Part shown: positions 7,836 through 14,773 of the stretch, in pieces
How positions within the stretch are numbered: the stretch's first letter is position 1
Layout: the number at the start of each line of letters is the position of its first letter
Assembly (NCBI GenBank): GCA_002291945.1
Contig: DBAZ01000050.1
Location: 1-22,243 of the forward strand
Direction: 5' to 3'
Length of the DNA stretch: 22,243 nt
Origin: Tepidimonas sp. UBA997
GTDB lineage: Bacteria > Pseudomonadota > Gammaproteobacteria > Burkholderiales > Burkholderiaceae_C
Notes under the pieces: generated by a model
Databases searched by the model: none
Seen by the model: only the letters and a program-made list of their open reading frames with translations
Told to the model about the DNA's origin: nothing
Position numbers and translations under genes: made by a program

Positions 7836-8629
7836 TTGACGGGTTCAGCCAACCGGGCGGGCGCGTACGTCCATTCCTGCAGTTCGAGTGAATACCCTTG
7901 CGGGGTCTTCAACTGACGCGCTATCAGGCTGCTGCGCGTGCCGTAACGTGCCTGCGGCCGATGAACAAATGGATGGTTCTGCAAGGAGGTGACGGGGTCA
8001 TCACCAGGATCAGAGAAGGTTTGCAGGGTCAGCAACAATCGCTCGACCCTTTCTCGACTCATCGGATCGGACGCCATGGCTTCAGCCACCGCATTTTTCA
8101 GGAATCGGGTTTTGGGCCAAGGGGTGTCCAGTGAGGCGTTGGACAGGCCGTAAATCCCGGGAGACAGGTGGTGGCCAGTCCATCCCGGGGGCAAAGGGAT
8201 CAGGGTTTGAGCCGGTTGCGGGTCTGCGGGCCGATTGCTGAGCCAGATCCATTCGGAGGTGCTTTGATCACCCAGCACCAGATTGAACCCGGAAAAGTCG
8301 GCGGGATTGAAAGCATCAACCAGTGTTTCCCAGGTGGCGGTCCGTCCCTTGGCATCGAGCCAGCGCATCGGGAGTTCTCCCCGACTTCGGGGGGCGTGGG
8401 CCGCTTCAGCTTGCTGGACATTGGTGAGCATGGCGACTCGACCGTGAGCGTTGAAGCCCATCCAGGTGCCACCAGCCCGGACATCGCGCCCGCTGTAAAC
8501 CGGCTGAACGCCCGAGGGTAGCCAACGTTCCAGAGGCAGGGTGGGGCGGTCCCAGTATTCATCCCGGTTGGAGGCGATGAGCAACGGGCAATCGGCTCGC
8601 ATCCCCAAGGCCCAGGCGATCAGACACAT
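7787..8629 (-). CDS. NRDE/TANGO2 family protein
   Basis: The 280-residue protein begins MCLIAWALGMRADCPLLIAS and continues NRDEYWDRPTLPLERW. The NRDE motif that names the family is at residues about 21-24, and Cys2 could become an N-terminal nucleophile after methionine removal. GGTWMGFNAHGRVAMLTN and GIYGLSNASLDTPWPK are also typical. TANGO2 relatives have been linked to haem or lipid handling; the bacterial role is not settled. It lies 22 bases downstream of ygfZ on the same strand and is probably cotranscribed. Its 3' end overlaps the fusion gene on the other strand, and the last residues (from about EWTYAPARLAEP) are encoded there. Confidence 0.9.
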   Translation of the reverse strand: MCLIAWALGMRADCPLLIASNRDEYWDRPTLPLERWLPSGVQPVYSGRDVRAGGTWMGFNAHGRVAMLTNVQQAEAAHAPRSRGELPMRWLDAKGRTATWETLVDAFNPADFSGFNLVLGDQSTSEWIWLSNRPADPQPAQTLIPLPPGWTGHHLSPGIYGLSNASLDTPWPKTRFLKNAVAEAMASDPMSRERVERLLLTLQTFSDPGDDPVTSLQNHPFVHRPQARYGTRSSLIARQLKTPQGYSLELQEWTYAPARLAEPVNHTVCSISTWAMPTSR

Positions 8630-8651
8630 GACAAAACCGCTGCCTCCTGAT

Positions 8652-9578
8652 TCAAATGTCCGTCAGGAGCGGGTAGGGCAAAGGCAGCAAGGTCAGGGCT
8701 GGGCCATCGGGTTGGCCGATGGTCAGGGATTGGCCATCGGCTGCACTGATTTGCATGGAAACCAGCAGGTCAACCCCCCCGATCGGATTCGCCGCCGACA
8801 AAACCACGGTTCCGCAGGGTTGCTCACGGTCACTGGCATGAAACACGTCCTGACCAGCCTCGGCGCATGCAACGCCGTGTGCCAGATACGTCCGTCGTTT
8901 GAGTGTGCCGCGGAACTGGCTGCGGGCAACCACTTCCTGCCCCGGGTAGCACCCCTTCTTGAAGTTGACCCCCCCGACGGATTCGTAATTCAGCATTTGC
9001 GGCACAAACAGCTCAAACAGGGGCTGCGTGACGGTGGCCACACCGCTGCGCACCTCCAGCCACTGCCATACATCGAATGGAATGGGTGCCCAAGCGGGGG
9101 CATCGGCTGCAACGGGCTGAACCAGCAAGGCTCTTGCCACTCCTTCGGTGGTGGGCAGGCGCACGCCATACCGTTGACCATCCGTGGTCAGGTGCCAGGT
9201 AGCCGGTGGCAGATCCCCAGGCACAGCGTTTCCGGTCAACCCCCAGACAGAGATTTCCTCTCGGGCATCACTGAGCTTGACTTTGGCACGCAGCACAAAC
9301 AGGCTGAGCCGCTTCAGGGTGGCGAGCAAGAGATCGGCGCTGCAGATCAGCCATATCTCGTCCGGCGAGACCTTGAACCCGATGAACGAGGCCTGCATGC
9401 GCCCCTTGGGATTGCAGTAAGCGGCCAGTCGGGCCTGATCCGTCCCGAGCAAGACGAAATCATGGGTCAATTGTCCTTGCAGGAATGGAGCGGCATCGGG
9501 GCCTTGGACGCGAATCACACCCAGGGAGTCCAATCGCAAGGTGCCGCTGATCGGCACATCAGTCATAGGGTTCATCAT
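8652..9578 (-). CDS. ygfZ: YgfZ/CAF17-like folate-dependent iron-sulfur protein
   Basis: The 308-residue protein belongs to the YgfZ/GcvT-like family, which helps build or repair certain [4Fe-4S] enzymes with tetrahydrofolate. The diagnostic motif KGCYPGQE is at residues 208-215, with the conserved Cys210, preceded by PQMLNYESVGGVNF. The N-terminal GPDAAPFLQGQLTHD and CNPKGRM segments also fit. The start ATG at 9578 is followed by two more in-frame ATG codons within five residues, and no strong ribosome-binding site separates them. It is divergent from mltG across about 60 bases. A loose promoter for ygfZ, TTGGGA-17-CATAAG on the reverse strand, can be read there. Confidence 0.93.
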   Translation of the reverse strand: MMNPMTDVPISGTLRLDSLGVIRVQGPDAAPFLQGQLTHDFVLLGTDQARLAAYCNPKGRMQASFIGFKVSPDEIWLICSADLLLATLKRLSLFVLRAKVKLSDAREEISVWGLTGNAVPGDLPPATWHLTTDGQRYGVRLPTTEGVARALLVQPVAADAPAWAPIPFDVWQWLEVRSGVATVTQPLFELFVPQMLNYESVGGVNFKKGCYPGQEVVARSQFRGTLKRRTYLAHGVACAEAGQDVFHASDREQPCGTVVLSAANPIGGVDLLVSMQISAADGQSLTIGQPDGPALTLLPLPYPLLTDI

Positions 9579-9638
9579 GGCAGAAGAGGGGGTCTCACTT
9601 ATGATTCAGAGTTTGTATTGTCCCAAAGGTCTCAATCC

Positions 9639-10652
9639 GTGTTTCGAGTATTGAAATGGTTCTCGCTGATTGTGCTCACCGCCGTCTTGCTCGGGGTGGC
9701 CAGCGCCTTGTGGTGGCTGAACCGACCGTTGCCGCTTGAACTCGATGGCCAGACGGTCGTGGACGTTCGTGTGGTGCCGGGTGCGTCGGCTCGCGCGGTG
9801 ACTCGGGCGATCGTGCAAGGCGGAGTGCAAACCCCTGAATGGATGCTGCTGGCCTGGTTCCGTGCCTCGGGCGAGGCGGGCCATATCCGGGCGGGTTCTT
9901 ACGAGATCGAGCCGGGAACCACACCCCGGCGCTTGCTGGCAATGCTGGTCAACGGTGAGCAGGCCCTGAGGCGAGTGACTCTTCTGGAAGGCTGGAACTA
10001 CCGTCAAGTCATTCAGGCCCTGCGCACCGCCGAAAGCCTGGTGTTCGATCTGCCCGGATTCACCACGGGTCAGTACGATGAGCTGATGAACGCCCTGGGG
10101 TTGGAGGCCCGGCATCCCGAAGGCCTGTTCTTCCCGGACACCTACCTGTACCCCAAATACGCCACGGCATCGTCGGTTTTGCGTCAGGCGGCCACCGCCA
10201 TGGATCAGCGCCTTCAGCAAGCCTGGGACCAGCGACACCCTCATGTGCCGCTGCGCACCCGGGGTGAACTGCTGATTTTGGCCAGCATCATCGAACGCGA
10301 AACGGGCCATCCCGACGATCGTTACAAGGTCTCGGCGGTGTTCAACAATCGCTTGCGCATTGGCATGCGGCTGCAGGCCGACCCGACCGTGGTTTACGGG
10401 TTGGGCGAAGGGTTTGATGGGCGAATCCGGCGCATTCATCTGACGACCGACACTCCTTACAACACCTACACCCGGGCCGGTTTGCCACCCACCCCGATTG
10501 CCATACCCGGCATGGCCGCCCTGATGGCGGCAGGGCAGCCGGCCGACAGCCCGGTGATGTATTTCGTGGCGCGCGGGGACGGCAGCAGTGAGTTCAGTCG
10601 AACCCTGGATGAGCACAACCAGGCGGTTCGTCGTTTCATCCTCAACCGCTGA
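9639..10652 (+). CDS. mltG: Endolytic murein transglycosylase MltG (YceG)
   Basis: MltG cleaves nascent peptidoglycan strands at the inner membrane and is thought to set glycan length. From the GTG at 9639 the protein has 337 residues: one membrane helix at about 6-27, a LysM-like region at about 40-115, and the YceG catalytic domain. The latter has LLILASIIERETG with Glu219 as the likely catalytic acid, then VFNNRLRIGMRLQADPTV and TPYNTYTRAGLPPTPI. The open frame reaches far upstream, but that part lies opposite ygfZ and is not credible. AAAGG nine bases before GTG 9639 supports this start; TTG at 9618 or 9651 are alternatives. Eight bases separate it from tmk. Confidence 0.93.
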   Translation: MFRVLKWFSLIVLTAVLLGVASALWWLNRPLPLELDGQTVVDVRVVPGASARAVTRAIVQGGVQTPEWMLLAWFRASGEAGHIRAGSYEIEPGTTPRRLLAMLVNGEQALRRVTLLEGWNYRQVIQALRTAESLVFDLPGFTTGQYDELMNALGLEARHPEGLFFPDTYLYPKYATASSVLRQAATAMDQRLQQAWDQRHPHVPLRTRGELLILASIIERETGHPDDRYKVSAVFNNRLRIGMRLQADPTVVYGLGEGFDGRIRRIHLTTDTPYNTYTRAGLPPTPIAIPGMAALMAAGQPADSPVMYFVARGDGSSEFSRTLDEHNQAVRRFILNR

Positions 10653-10660
10653 GACGAGTC

Positions 10661-11305
10661 ATGGCACATTCTGGCCTTTTTATCACTTTAGAGGGTATCG
10701 ACGGTGCCGGTAAATCCAGTCATGTGGCGGCGCTTACCCAGGCTTTTGAGGCCTGTGGCCGGATGGTGACGGCCACGCGCGAGCCCGGCGGCACGCCACT
10801 GGCAGAATCACTCAGAGAACTGCTTCTTCACGCCGCGATGGACCCGCTCACCGAGGCCCTGCTCATGTTTGCTGCGCGTCGGGACCATGTGCAAACCGTG
10901 ATCCAGCCGGCCCTGCGGCGGGGTGATGTCGTGATCTGCGACCGCTTCACCGATGCGACTTTTGCCTATCAGGGCTACGGTCGTCATTTTGATCTGGGCA
11001 CGCTTCGGACGCTGGAAAAGTGGGTGCAGACCACCGACGACGGCTGGCTGGAGCCCCACCTGACCCTGTGGTTCGACGTACCGCCAGCCGTGGCTGCCGC
11101 CCGACTGGCAGGAACTCGTCGTCCTGATAAATTCGAAGCCATGCCATACGCCTTTTTTGAACGCGTCGCGCAAGGCTATGCCGACCGCGCACATCAATCG
11201 ACGGGTCGATTGGTGCGGATTGATGGTGCGCAAAGTCCGAAGGCGGTCTGGCAGGATGTTCACGCCCTCTGTGTTGGACGCGGCTGGCTGAAAGGCAGCC
11301 TCTGA
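10661..11305 (+). CDS. tmk: Thymidylate kinase
   Basis: This 214-residue enzyme phosphorylates dTMP to dTDP with ATP, on the route to dTTP. The P-loop EGIDGAGKSS is at residues 11-20, followed by TREPGGTPLAE for substrate binding, the DRFTDATFAYQGYGR motif, and a lid segment around RRPDKFEAMPYAFFERV. The length fits the family. The stop codon overlaps the holB start (TGATG), so the two are probably translationally coupled within the mltG-tmk-holB-pilZ-tatD run. Confidence 0.96.
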   Translation: MAHSGLFITLEGIDGAGKSSHVAALTQAFEACGRMVTATREPGGTPLAESLRELLLHAAMDPLTEALLMFAARRDHVQTVIQPALRRGDVVICDRFTDATFAYQGYGRHFDLGTLRTLEKWVQTTDDGWLEPHLTLWFDVPPAVAAARLAGTRRPDKFEAMPYAFFERVAQGYADRAHQSTGRLVRIDGAQSPKAVWQDVHALCVGRGWLKGSL

Positions 11306-12309
11306 TGGCGCTGCCCCCTTGGCTGGTTCGTCAGCTTCAGGCATTACAGCGTCAGCGGGGTCATGCTCTGTTGCTCGCAGGGCCACCCGGTCTGGGTCAA
11401 TATGACCTGGCGCTGGAACTGGCGCGAACCTGGTTGTGCGAGCAGCCGGGAGCCTACGGCAGTTGTGGGCACTGCCGCAGTTGCCATGCCATTGCGGTTC
11501 GTACCCATGCCGACCTGTTTGTCCTGATGCCTGAAGTCCAGGCGATGGCGCTGGGCTGGCCACTGGACCCGAGAACCCAGGACAAGATTGACAAGAAGGA
11601 AATCAAGCCCAGCAAGTTCATCCGCGTGGAACCGGCGCGCGAAGCGATTGCCTTCACCCAGATGACAGCCTCCCGCGGCGGAGTCCGGGTCGTGCTGGTG
11701 TCAGCCGCTGAACGACTGAACGTCGAGTCGGCCAATGCCTTGCTCAAGACGCTGGAAGAGCCTCCCGGGTCGGTGCGCTTCATTCTGGCCACGGAAGCAG
11801 CCCACGCGCTGCTGCCCACCATCCGCAGCCGATGCCTCACGCATACCCTGGAATGGCCTTCTGACCAGGAAGCCATGGCCTGGCTGTCAGCGCAGAACCC
11901 GGGCATGCCTGAGTCCGATCTGGCGGTCGCCTGTCGGGCCACGGGGGGGCGACCCGAACAGGCCCAGGAATGGCTCCAGTCTGGCTGGACGGCAACCGCC
12001 TGGGCCGCTTTGCCGACCCGTATCGCCCAGGGTGACTGGCAACCCCTGAGCGACTGGTCGGTTCCACGCCAGATGGATGCGCTGCTCAAGCTCTGCCATG
12101 ACTTGATGGTCTGCCGGGCAGGCGGATCACCCCGATTCTTCGATGCCAGCCATCTGCCCACGCCTGGGCCGATGCCGCAACTCAACGCCTGGCACCGGGA
12201 TCTCCTGGCAGCCAGCCGCACCATGGAGCACCCCTATAACGCCGGACTGCTTCAGGAAGCCTGGTCCGTGCGCGCTCGACAAGCCCTCGCGTTACACTCA
12301 CCCCCATGA
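11305..12309 (+). CDS. holB: DNA polymerase III subunit delta' (clamp loader)
   Basis: The 334-residue AAA+ protein is the delta' subunit that helps load the sliding clamp. The P-loop position reads GPPGLGQYDLA at residues 26-36, with Gln32 where ATP-binding subunits have Lys. Loss of nucleotide binding is normal for delta'. A zinc module with Cys45, Cys54, Cys57 and Cys60 (SCGHCRSC) follows. The sensor region has VESANALLKTLEEPPGSVRF and then LLPTIRSRC. An insertion-like segment rich in Lys (DKIDKKEIKPSK) sits before the sensor. The start overlaps the tmk stop, and the end overlaps pilZ by four bases (ATGA). Confidence 0.95.
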   Translation: MALPPWLVRQLQALQRQRGHALLLAGPPGLGQYDLALELARTWLCEQPGAYGSCGHCRSCHAIAVRTHADLFVLMPEVQAMALGWPLDPRTQDKIDKKEIKPSKFIRVEPAREAIAFTQMTASRGGVRVVLVSAAERLNVESANALLKTLEEPPGSVRFILATEAAHALLPTIRSRCLTHTLEWPSDQEAMAWLSAQNPGMPESDLAVACRATGGRPEQAQEWLQSGWTATAWAALPTRIAQGDWQPLSDWSVPRQMDALLKLCHDLMVCRAGGSPRFFDASHLPTPGPMPQLNAWHRDLLAASRTMEHPYNAGLLQEAWSVRARQALALHSPP

Positions 12310-12674
12310 GCAACGCCGACGTCGCCGTCGCCCCTCCACGCCCCACCGTCATCCAGCTTTCCATCAGGGAAAAAGCGGCTTTGTACGCTGCCTACATTCC
12401 GCTGTTCACGGACGGCGGCATTTTTGTGCCTTCTGCGCGTGACTATCAGCTGGGCATGGACGTTTACGTCCTGCTGACCTTGCCCGACGATCCTCAGCGC
12501 TACCCCGTGGCTGGAAAGGTCGCCTGGATCACACCGCCCGGAGCCACCGGCTCGCGCACCCAGGGCATCGGCATTCGCTTCCCGGCCGACGAAAAGTCGA
12601 AATTGCTCAAGGCCCGGATCGAAGAAATTCTGGGTGCGCATCTGGCTTCCGATCGGCCCACCCAAACGCTCTGA
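12306..12674 (+). CDS. pilZ: Type IV pilus-type PilZ protein
   Basis: The 122-residue protein matches the short PilZ encoded between holB and tatD in Pseudomonas and Xanthomonas, which is required for type IV pilus assembly. Recognisable parts are VIQLSIREKAALYAAYIPLF, DGGIFVPS, a strand-rich middle, and GKVAWITP followed by GIGIRFP. As in that subgroup, the RxxxR element needed to bind cyclic di-GMP is not visible near the N-terminus, so direct c-di-GMP sensing is unlikely. The ATGA overlap with holB suggests coupled translation. Its presence implies pilus genes elsewhere in the genome. Confidence 0.88.
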   Translation: MSNADVAVAPPRPTVIQLSIREKAALYAAYIPLFTDGGIFVPSARDYQLGMDVYVLLTLPDDPQRYPVAGKVAWITPPGATGSRTQGIGIRFPADEKSKLLKARIEEILGAHLASDRPTQTL

Positions 12675-12700
12675 GCCCGCCTCAGTCCTTGTCAGGCATC

Positions 12701-13483
12701 ATGTTTGTTGACTCTCATTGTCATTTGAGTTTTCCTGAACTCTCCGGCCGTCTGCCCGACGTTTTGCAAGCCATGTCAGAGGCCGACGTCCATGAGGCTC
12801 TGTGCATCTGCACCACGCTGGAGGAGTTTGAGGTGGTTCGGTCCGTGGCGCACAGTGATGATCGGCTGTGGGCGACAGTCGGGGTGCATCCCGACAGCGA
12901 AGGAGTTCTCGAACCCACGGTCGAGGGATTGGTGGTCGCTGCGCAAGATCCCAAAATCGTGGGCATTGGTGAAACCGGTCTGGATTACTACCGCCTCGGG
13001 GATCGGTCTGTCGCCGACATGGCCTGGCAGCGCGAACGATTTCGCGCCCATATCCGTGCTGCTCGTCGAGTCCATCTGCCGCTGATCATTCACACCCGCC
13101 ACGCGTCTGACGACACCCTCGCCATCCTGAAGGAGGAGGGTGGACACTGTGGCGTCTTTCATTGCTTCACCGAAACCGAAAGACTGGCAAGGGCCGCCAT
13201 CGAGATGGGTTTTTACATTTCGTTTTCAGGCATCCTGACCTTCCGCAACGCTCAGGCATTGCGGGACGTGGCCCGCATGGTGCCCCTTGACCGCTGCCTG
13301 ATCGAGACCGATAGCCCCTACCTCGCCCCAGTTCCTTACCGGGGTAAAACCAATATGCCCGCCTATGTGCCCTACGTGGCCCAGCAACTGGCCGACATCA
13401 AAGGGGTGTCACTCGACACCGTGGCCAGAGCCACCACCGAAAACTTTGAACGTTTGTTCAGCAAGACGACTCGATCGGCCTGA
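12701..13483 (+). CDS. tatD: TatD family metal-dependent DNase
   Basis: The 260-residue TIM-barrel hydrolase belongs to the TatD/YcfH family of metal-dependent exonucleases. The metal ligands are readable: His6 and His8 in DSHCH, Glu in GIGETGLDYYR, His in LIIHTRHA, His in VFHCFT, and Asp in LIETDSPYLAP. I chose ATG 12701 because MFVDSHCHL is the usual beginning; a TTG at 12689 would add four residues. It follows pilZ by 26 bases. The stop is directly followed by the start of the ankyrin gene (TGATATG), so the two are likely cotranscribed. Confidence 0.94.
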   Translation: MFVDSHCHLSFPELSGRLPDVLQAMSEADVHEALCICTTLEEFEVVRSVAHSDDRLWATVGVHPDSEGVLEPTVEGLVVAAQDPKIVGIGETGLDYYRLGDRSVADMAWQRERFRAHIRAARRVHLPLIIHTRHASDDTLAILKEEGGHCGVFHCFTETERLARAAIEMGFYISFSGILTFRNAQALRDVARMVPLDRCLIETDSPYLAPVPYRGKTNMPAYVPYVAQQLADIKGVSLDTVARATTENFERLFSKTTRSA

Positions 13484-13484
13484 T

Positions 13485-14186
13485 ATGGGCAGTCTGAACT
13501 TAACTTTATGCATTAATAAAGCATGGCAAGCCATTATGCTGGCTTGTTTTTTGTTAACGTCTTTCGCAGGATGGGCACAAGCCGGCTCGTACGATCAGTT
13601 CTTCATCGCCCTACAGCGCGACGATGTCCGGACCCTGGAGCGTCTGCAGCGTCTGGGCTTTGACCTCAATGCCCCGAGCCCTGAACTGGAGCCCCCTCTG
13701 TTGTTGGCACTGAACCTGGGGTCGTTACGCGCCGCTCAGTTTTTGATGCAACAGCCAGAGGTCGACGTCAATGCGCGCAATCAGGCGGACGAAAATGCCC
13801 TCATGATCGCATCGCTCCGCGGGCACCTGGAACTGGTACAGGCCTTGATCGAGCGTCGGGCGCAAGTCAACAAGCCCGGATGGACGCCTTTGCACTACGC
13901 CGCTGCTTACGATGGCCCCCAGGCCTTGCCCATTACCCGTTGGCTTCTGGAGCATCATGCCTTGATCGATGCCGAATCACCGAATCGAACCACACCACTC
14001 ATGATGGCCGCGCAGTATGGTTACTCTGAAGTGGTGCGTTTGCTGCTGGAGGAGGGGGCCGACCCGCTGGTGCGCAATGAGCAAGGTCTTACGGCGATCG
14101 ACTTCGCGCAGCGAGCGCAGCGCGACGCCGTGGTGCAACTGATTGCCTCGACCATCCGCCGTGCTCAGCCCGCAGGCACTTGGTAA
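13485..14186 (+). CDS. Exported ankyrin-repeat protein
   Basis: The 233-residue protein starts one base after the tatD stop. Residues about 12-33 form a signal peptide (AWQAIMLACFLLTSFAGWAQA), with likely cleavage after AQA, so the repeat domain should be periplasmic. About five ankyrin repeats follow between residues 60 and 220; clear ones are ENALMIASLRGHLELVQALI, GWTPLHYAAAYDG and TTPLMMAAQYGYSEVVRLLL followed by EEGADP. Ankyrin repeats bind proteins and the partner is unknown. The first 70 bases are markedly A+T-rich and contain a terminator-like hairpin. An alternative ATG at 13536 would shorten the signal peptide. Confidence 0.85.
   Translation: MGSLNLTLCINKAWQAIMLACFLLTSFAGWAQAGSYDQFFIALQRDDVRTLERLQRLGFDLNAPSPELEPPLLLALNLGSLRAAQFLMQQPEVDVNARNQADENALMIASLRGHLELVQALIERRAQVNKPGWTPLHYAAAYDGPQALPITRWLLEHHALIDAESPNRTTPLMMAAQYGYSEVVRLLLEEGADPLVRNEQGLTAIDFAQRAQRDAVVQLIASTIRRAQPAGTW
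13527..13552 (+). terminator. Terminator-like hairpin inside the ankyrin gene's signal-peptide codons
   Basis: CAAGCC at 13527-13532 pairs with GGCTTG at 13541-13546 around an eight-base loop, followed at once by six T residues. This is the form of a short intrinsic terminator just after tatD. It lies inside the ankyrin reading frame, so it could reduce read-through from the upstream cluster. The stem is only six pairs and efficiency cannot be judged by eye. Confidence 0.4.
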
Positions 14187-14215
14187 TCGGGCTGATCTTG
14201 GGTTGATCCGCTCAG

Positions 14216-14232
14216 ATTACGTGCAATTACGT
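14216..14232 (+). promoter_or_regulatory. Direct repeat ATTACGT upstream of tctB, possible operator
   Basis: Two copies of ATTACGT begin at 14216 and 14226, exactly one helical turn apart, about 60 bases upstream of tctB. Response regulators of the OmpR class, which include TctD, often bind such direct repeats. No regulator gene is nearby, and the assignment is inference from spacing alone. Confidence 0.25.
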
Positions 14233-14292
14233 AAAGACGACGGGCTCAATCCCGGTTCCAATGCGTAAGTTTTTGAAACACAAGGAGACTGC

Positions 14293-14742
14293 ATGATGAA
14301 TCGAGATATCCGGGATATCGTGGGCGGCTTGGCCATGATGTCCATTGGTGCCTTCATGGCCTGGCATGCCTACAACGAATACGACATCGGCCGACTGGCG
14401 CGCATGGGCCCTGGGTTTTTCCCGGTCAGTCTGGGCATCATTCTGTCGGTCATCGGTCTGTTCATCGCCATCCCGGCGTTTTTCCGCCCCGGCTCCCCGA
14501 TCAAGGTCGAATTCAAAACGATGCTGGCCGTCACGCTAGGCATCCTGGTCTTTGCGTTTCTGCTTCGAACAGCCGGCTTGATTCTGGCCACCATGGCCGC
14601 CGTGCTGGTCTCCTCGGTGGCAGATCGCAGCATCACCTGGAAAGGTCGTGTCATTCTTGCGGTGGGTGTGGCCGGTTTGACCTGGGGGATATTTATCCTG
14701 GGTCTGGGCATGCTTCTTCCCGTTTGGCCCTGGAGCCACTGA
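14293..14742 (+). CDS. tctB: Tripartite tricarboxylate transporter small membrane subunit TctB
   Basis: The 149-residue membrane protein has about four hydrophobic segments, the topology of TctB. The N-terminal segment includes DIVGGLAMMSIGAFMAWHA and RLARMGPGFFPVSLGIIL, a typical TctB pattern with the conserved GPGFFP. With TctA it forms the membrane part of a secondary transporter for carboxylates. A strong ribosome-binding site, AAGGAG, lies eight bases upstream of ATG 14293, and a second ATG follows directly. tctA begins 31 bases after its end. Confidence 0.93.
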   Translation: MMNRDIRDIVGGLAMMSIGAFMAWHAYNEYDIGRLARMGPGFFPVSLGIILSVIGLFIAIPAFFRPGSPIKVEFKTMLAVTLGILVFAFLLRTAGLILATMAAVLVSSVADRSITWKGRVILAVGVAGLTWGIFILGLGMLLPVWPWSH

Positions 14743-14773
14743 GCATCTCTACCTTTAACCGGAAAGCATTCAT

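Noticed and set aside
8384..8401. A C/G-rich run in the NRDE gene resembling part of the purL repeat
   Set aside because: Only a short stretch around CTTCGGGGGGCGTGGG is similar. The rest of the element is absent and the bases fit ordinary codons of the gene.
8541..9638. The mltG frame is open for about 1.1 kb upstream of the chosen start, which could suggest a longer fusion protein
   Set aside because: This part lies opposite ygfZ and the beginning of the NRDE gene, has no domain, and precedes the signal-anchor helix that normally begins MltG. GTG 9639 has a ribosome-binding site.
11382..11412. The missing Lys in the holB P-loop (GPPGLGQ) looked like an inactivating change
   Set aside because: Delta' subunits commonly have a degenerate P-loop and do not bind ATP, so this is normal for the family.
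13365..13484. An ankyrin frame extending back into tatD
   Set aside because: The extension overlaps the certain 3' part of tatD in another frame. The ATG at 13485 gives a proper signal peptide and starts just after the tatD stop.
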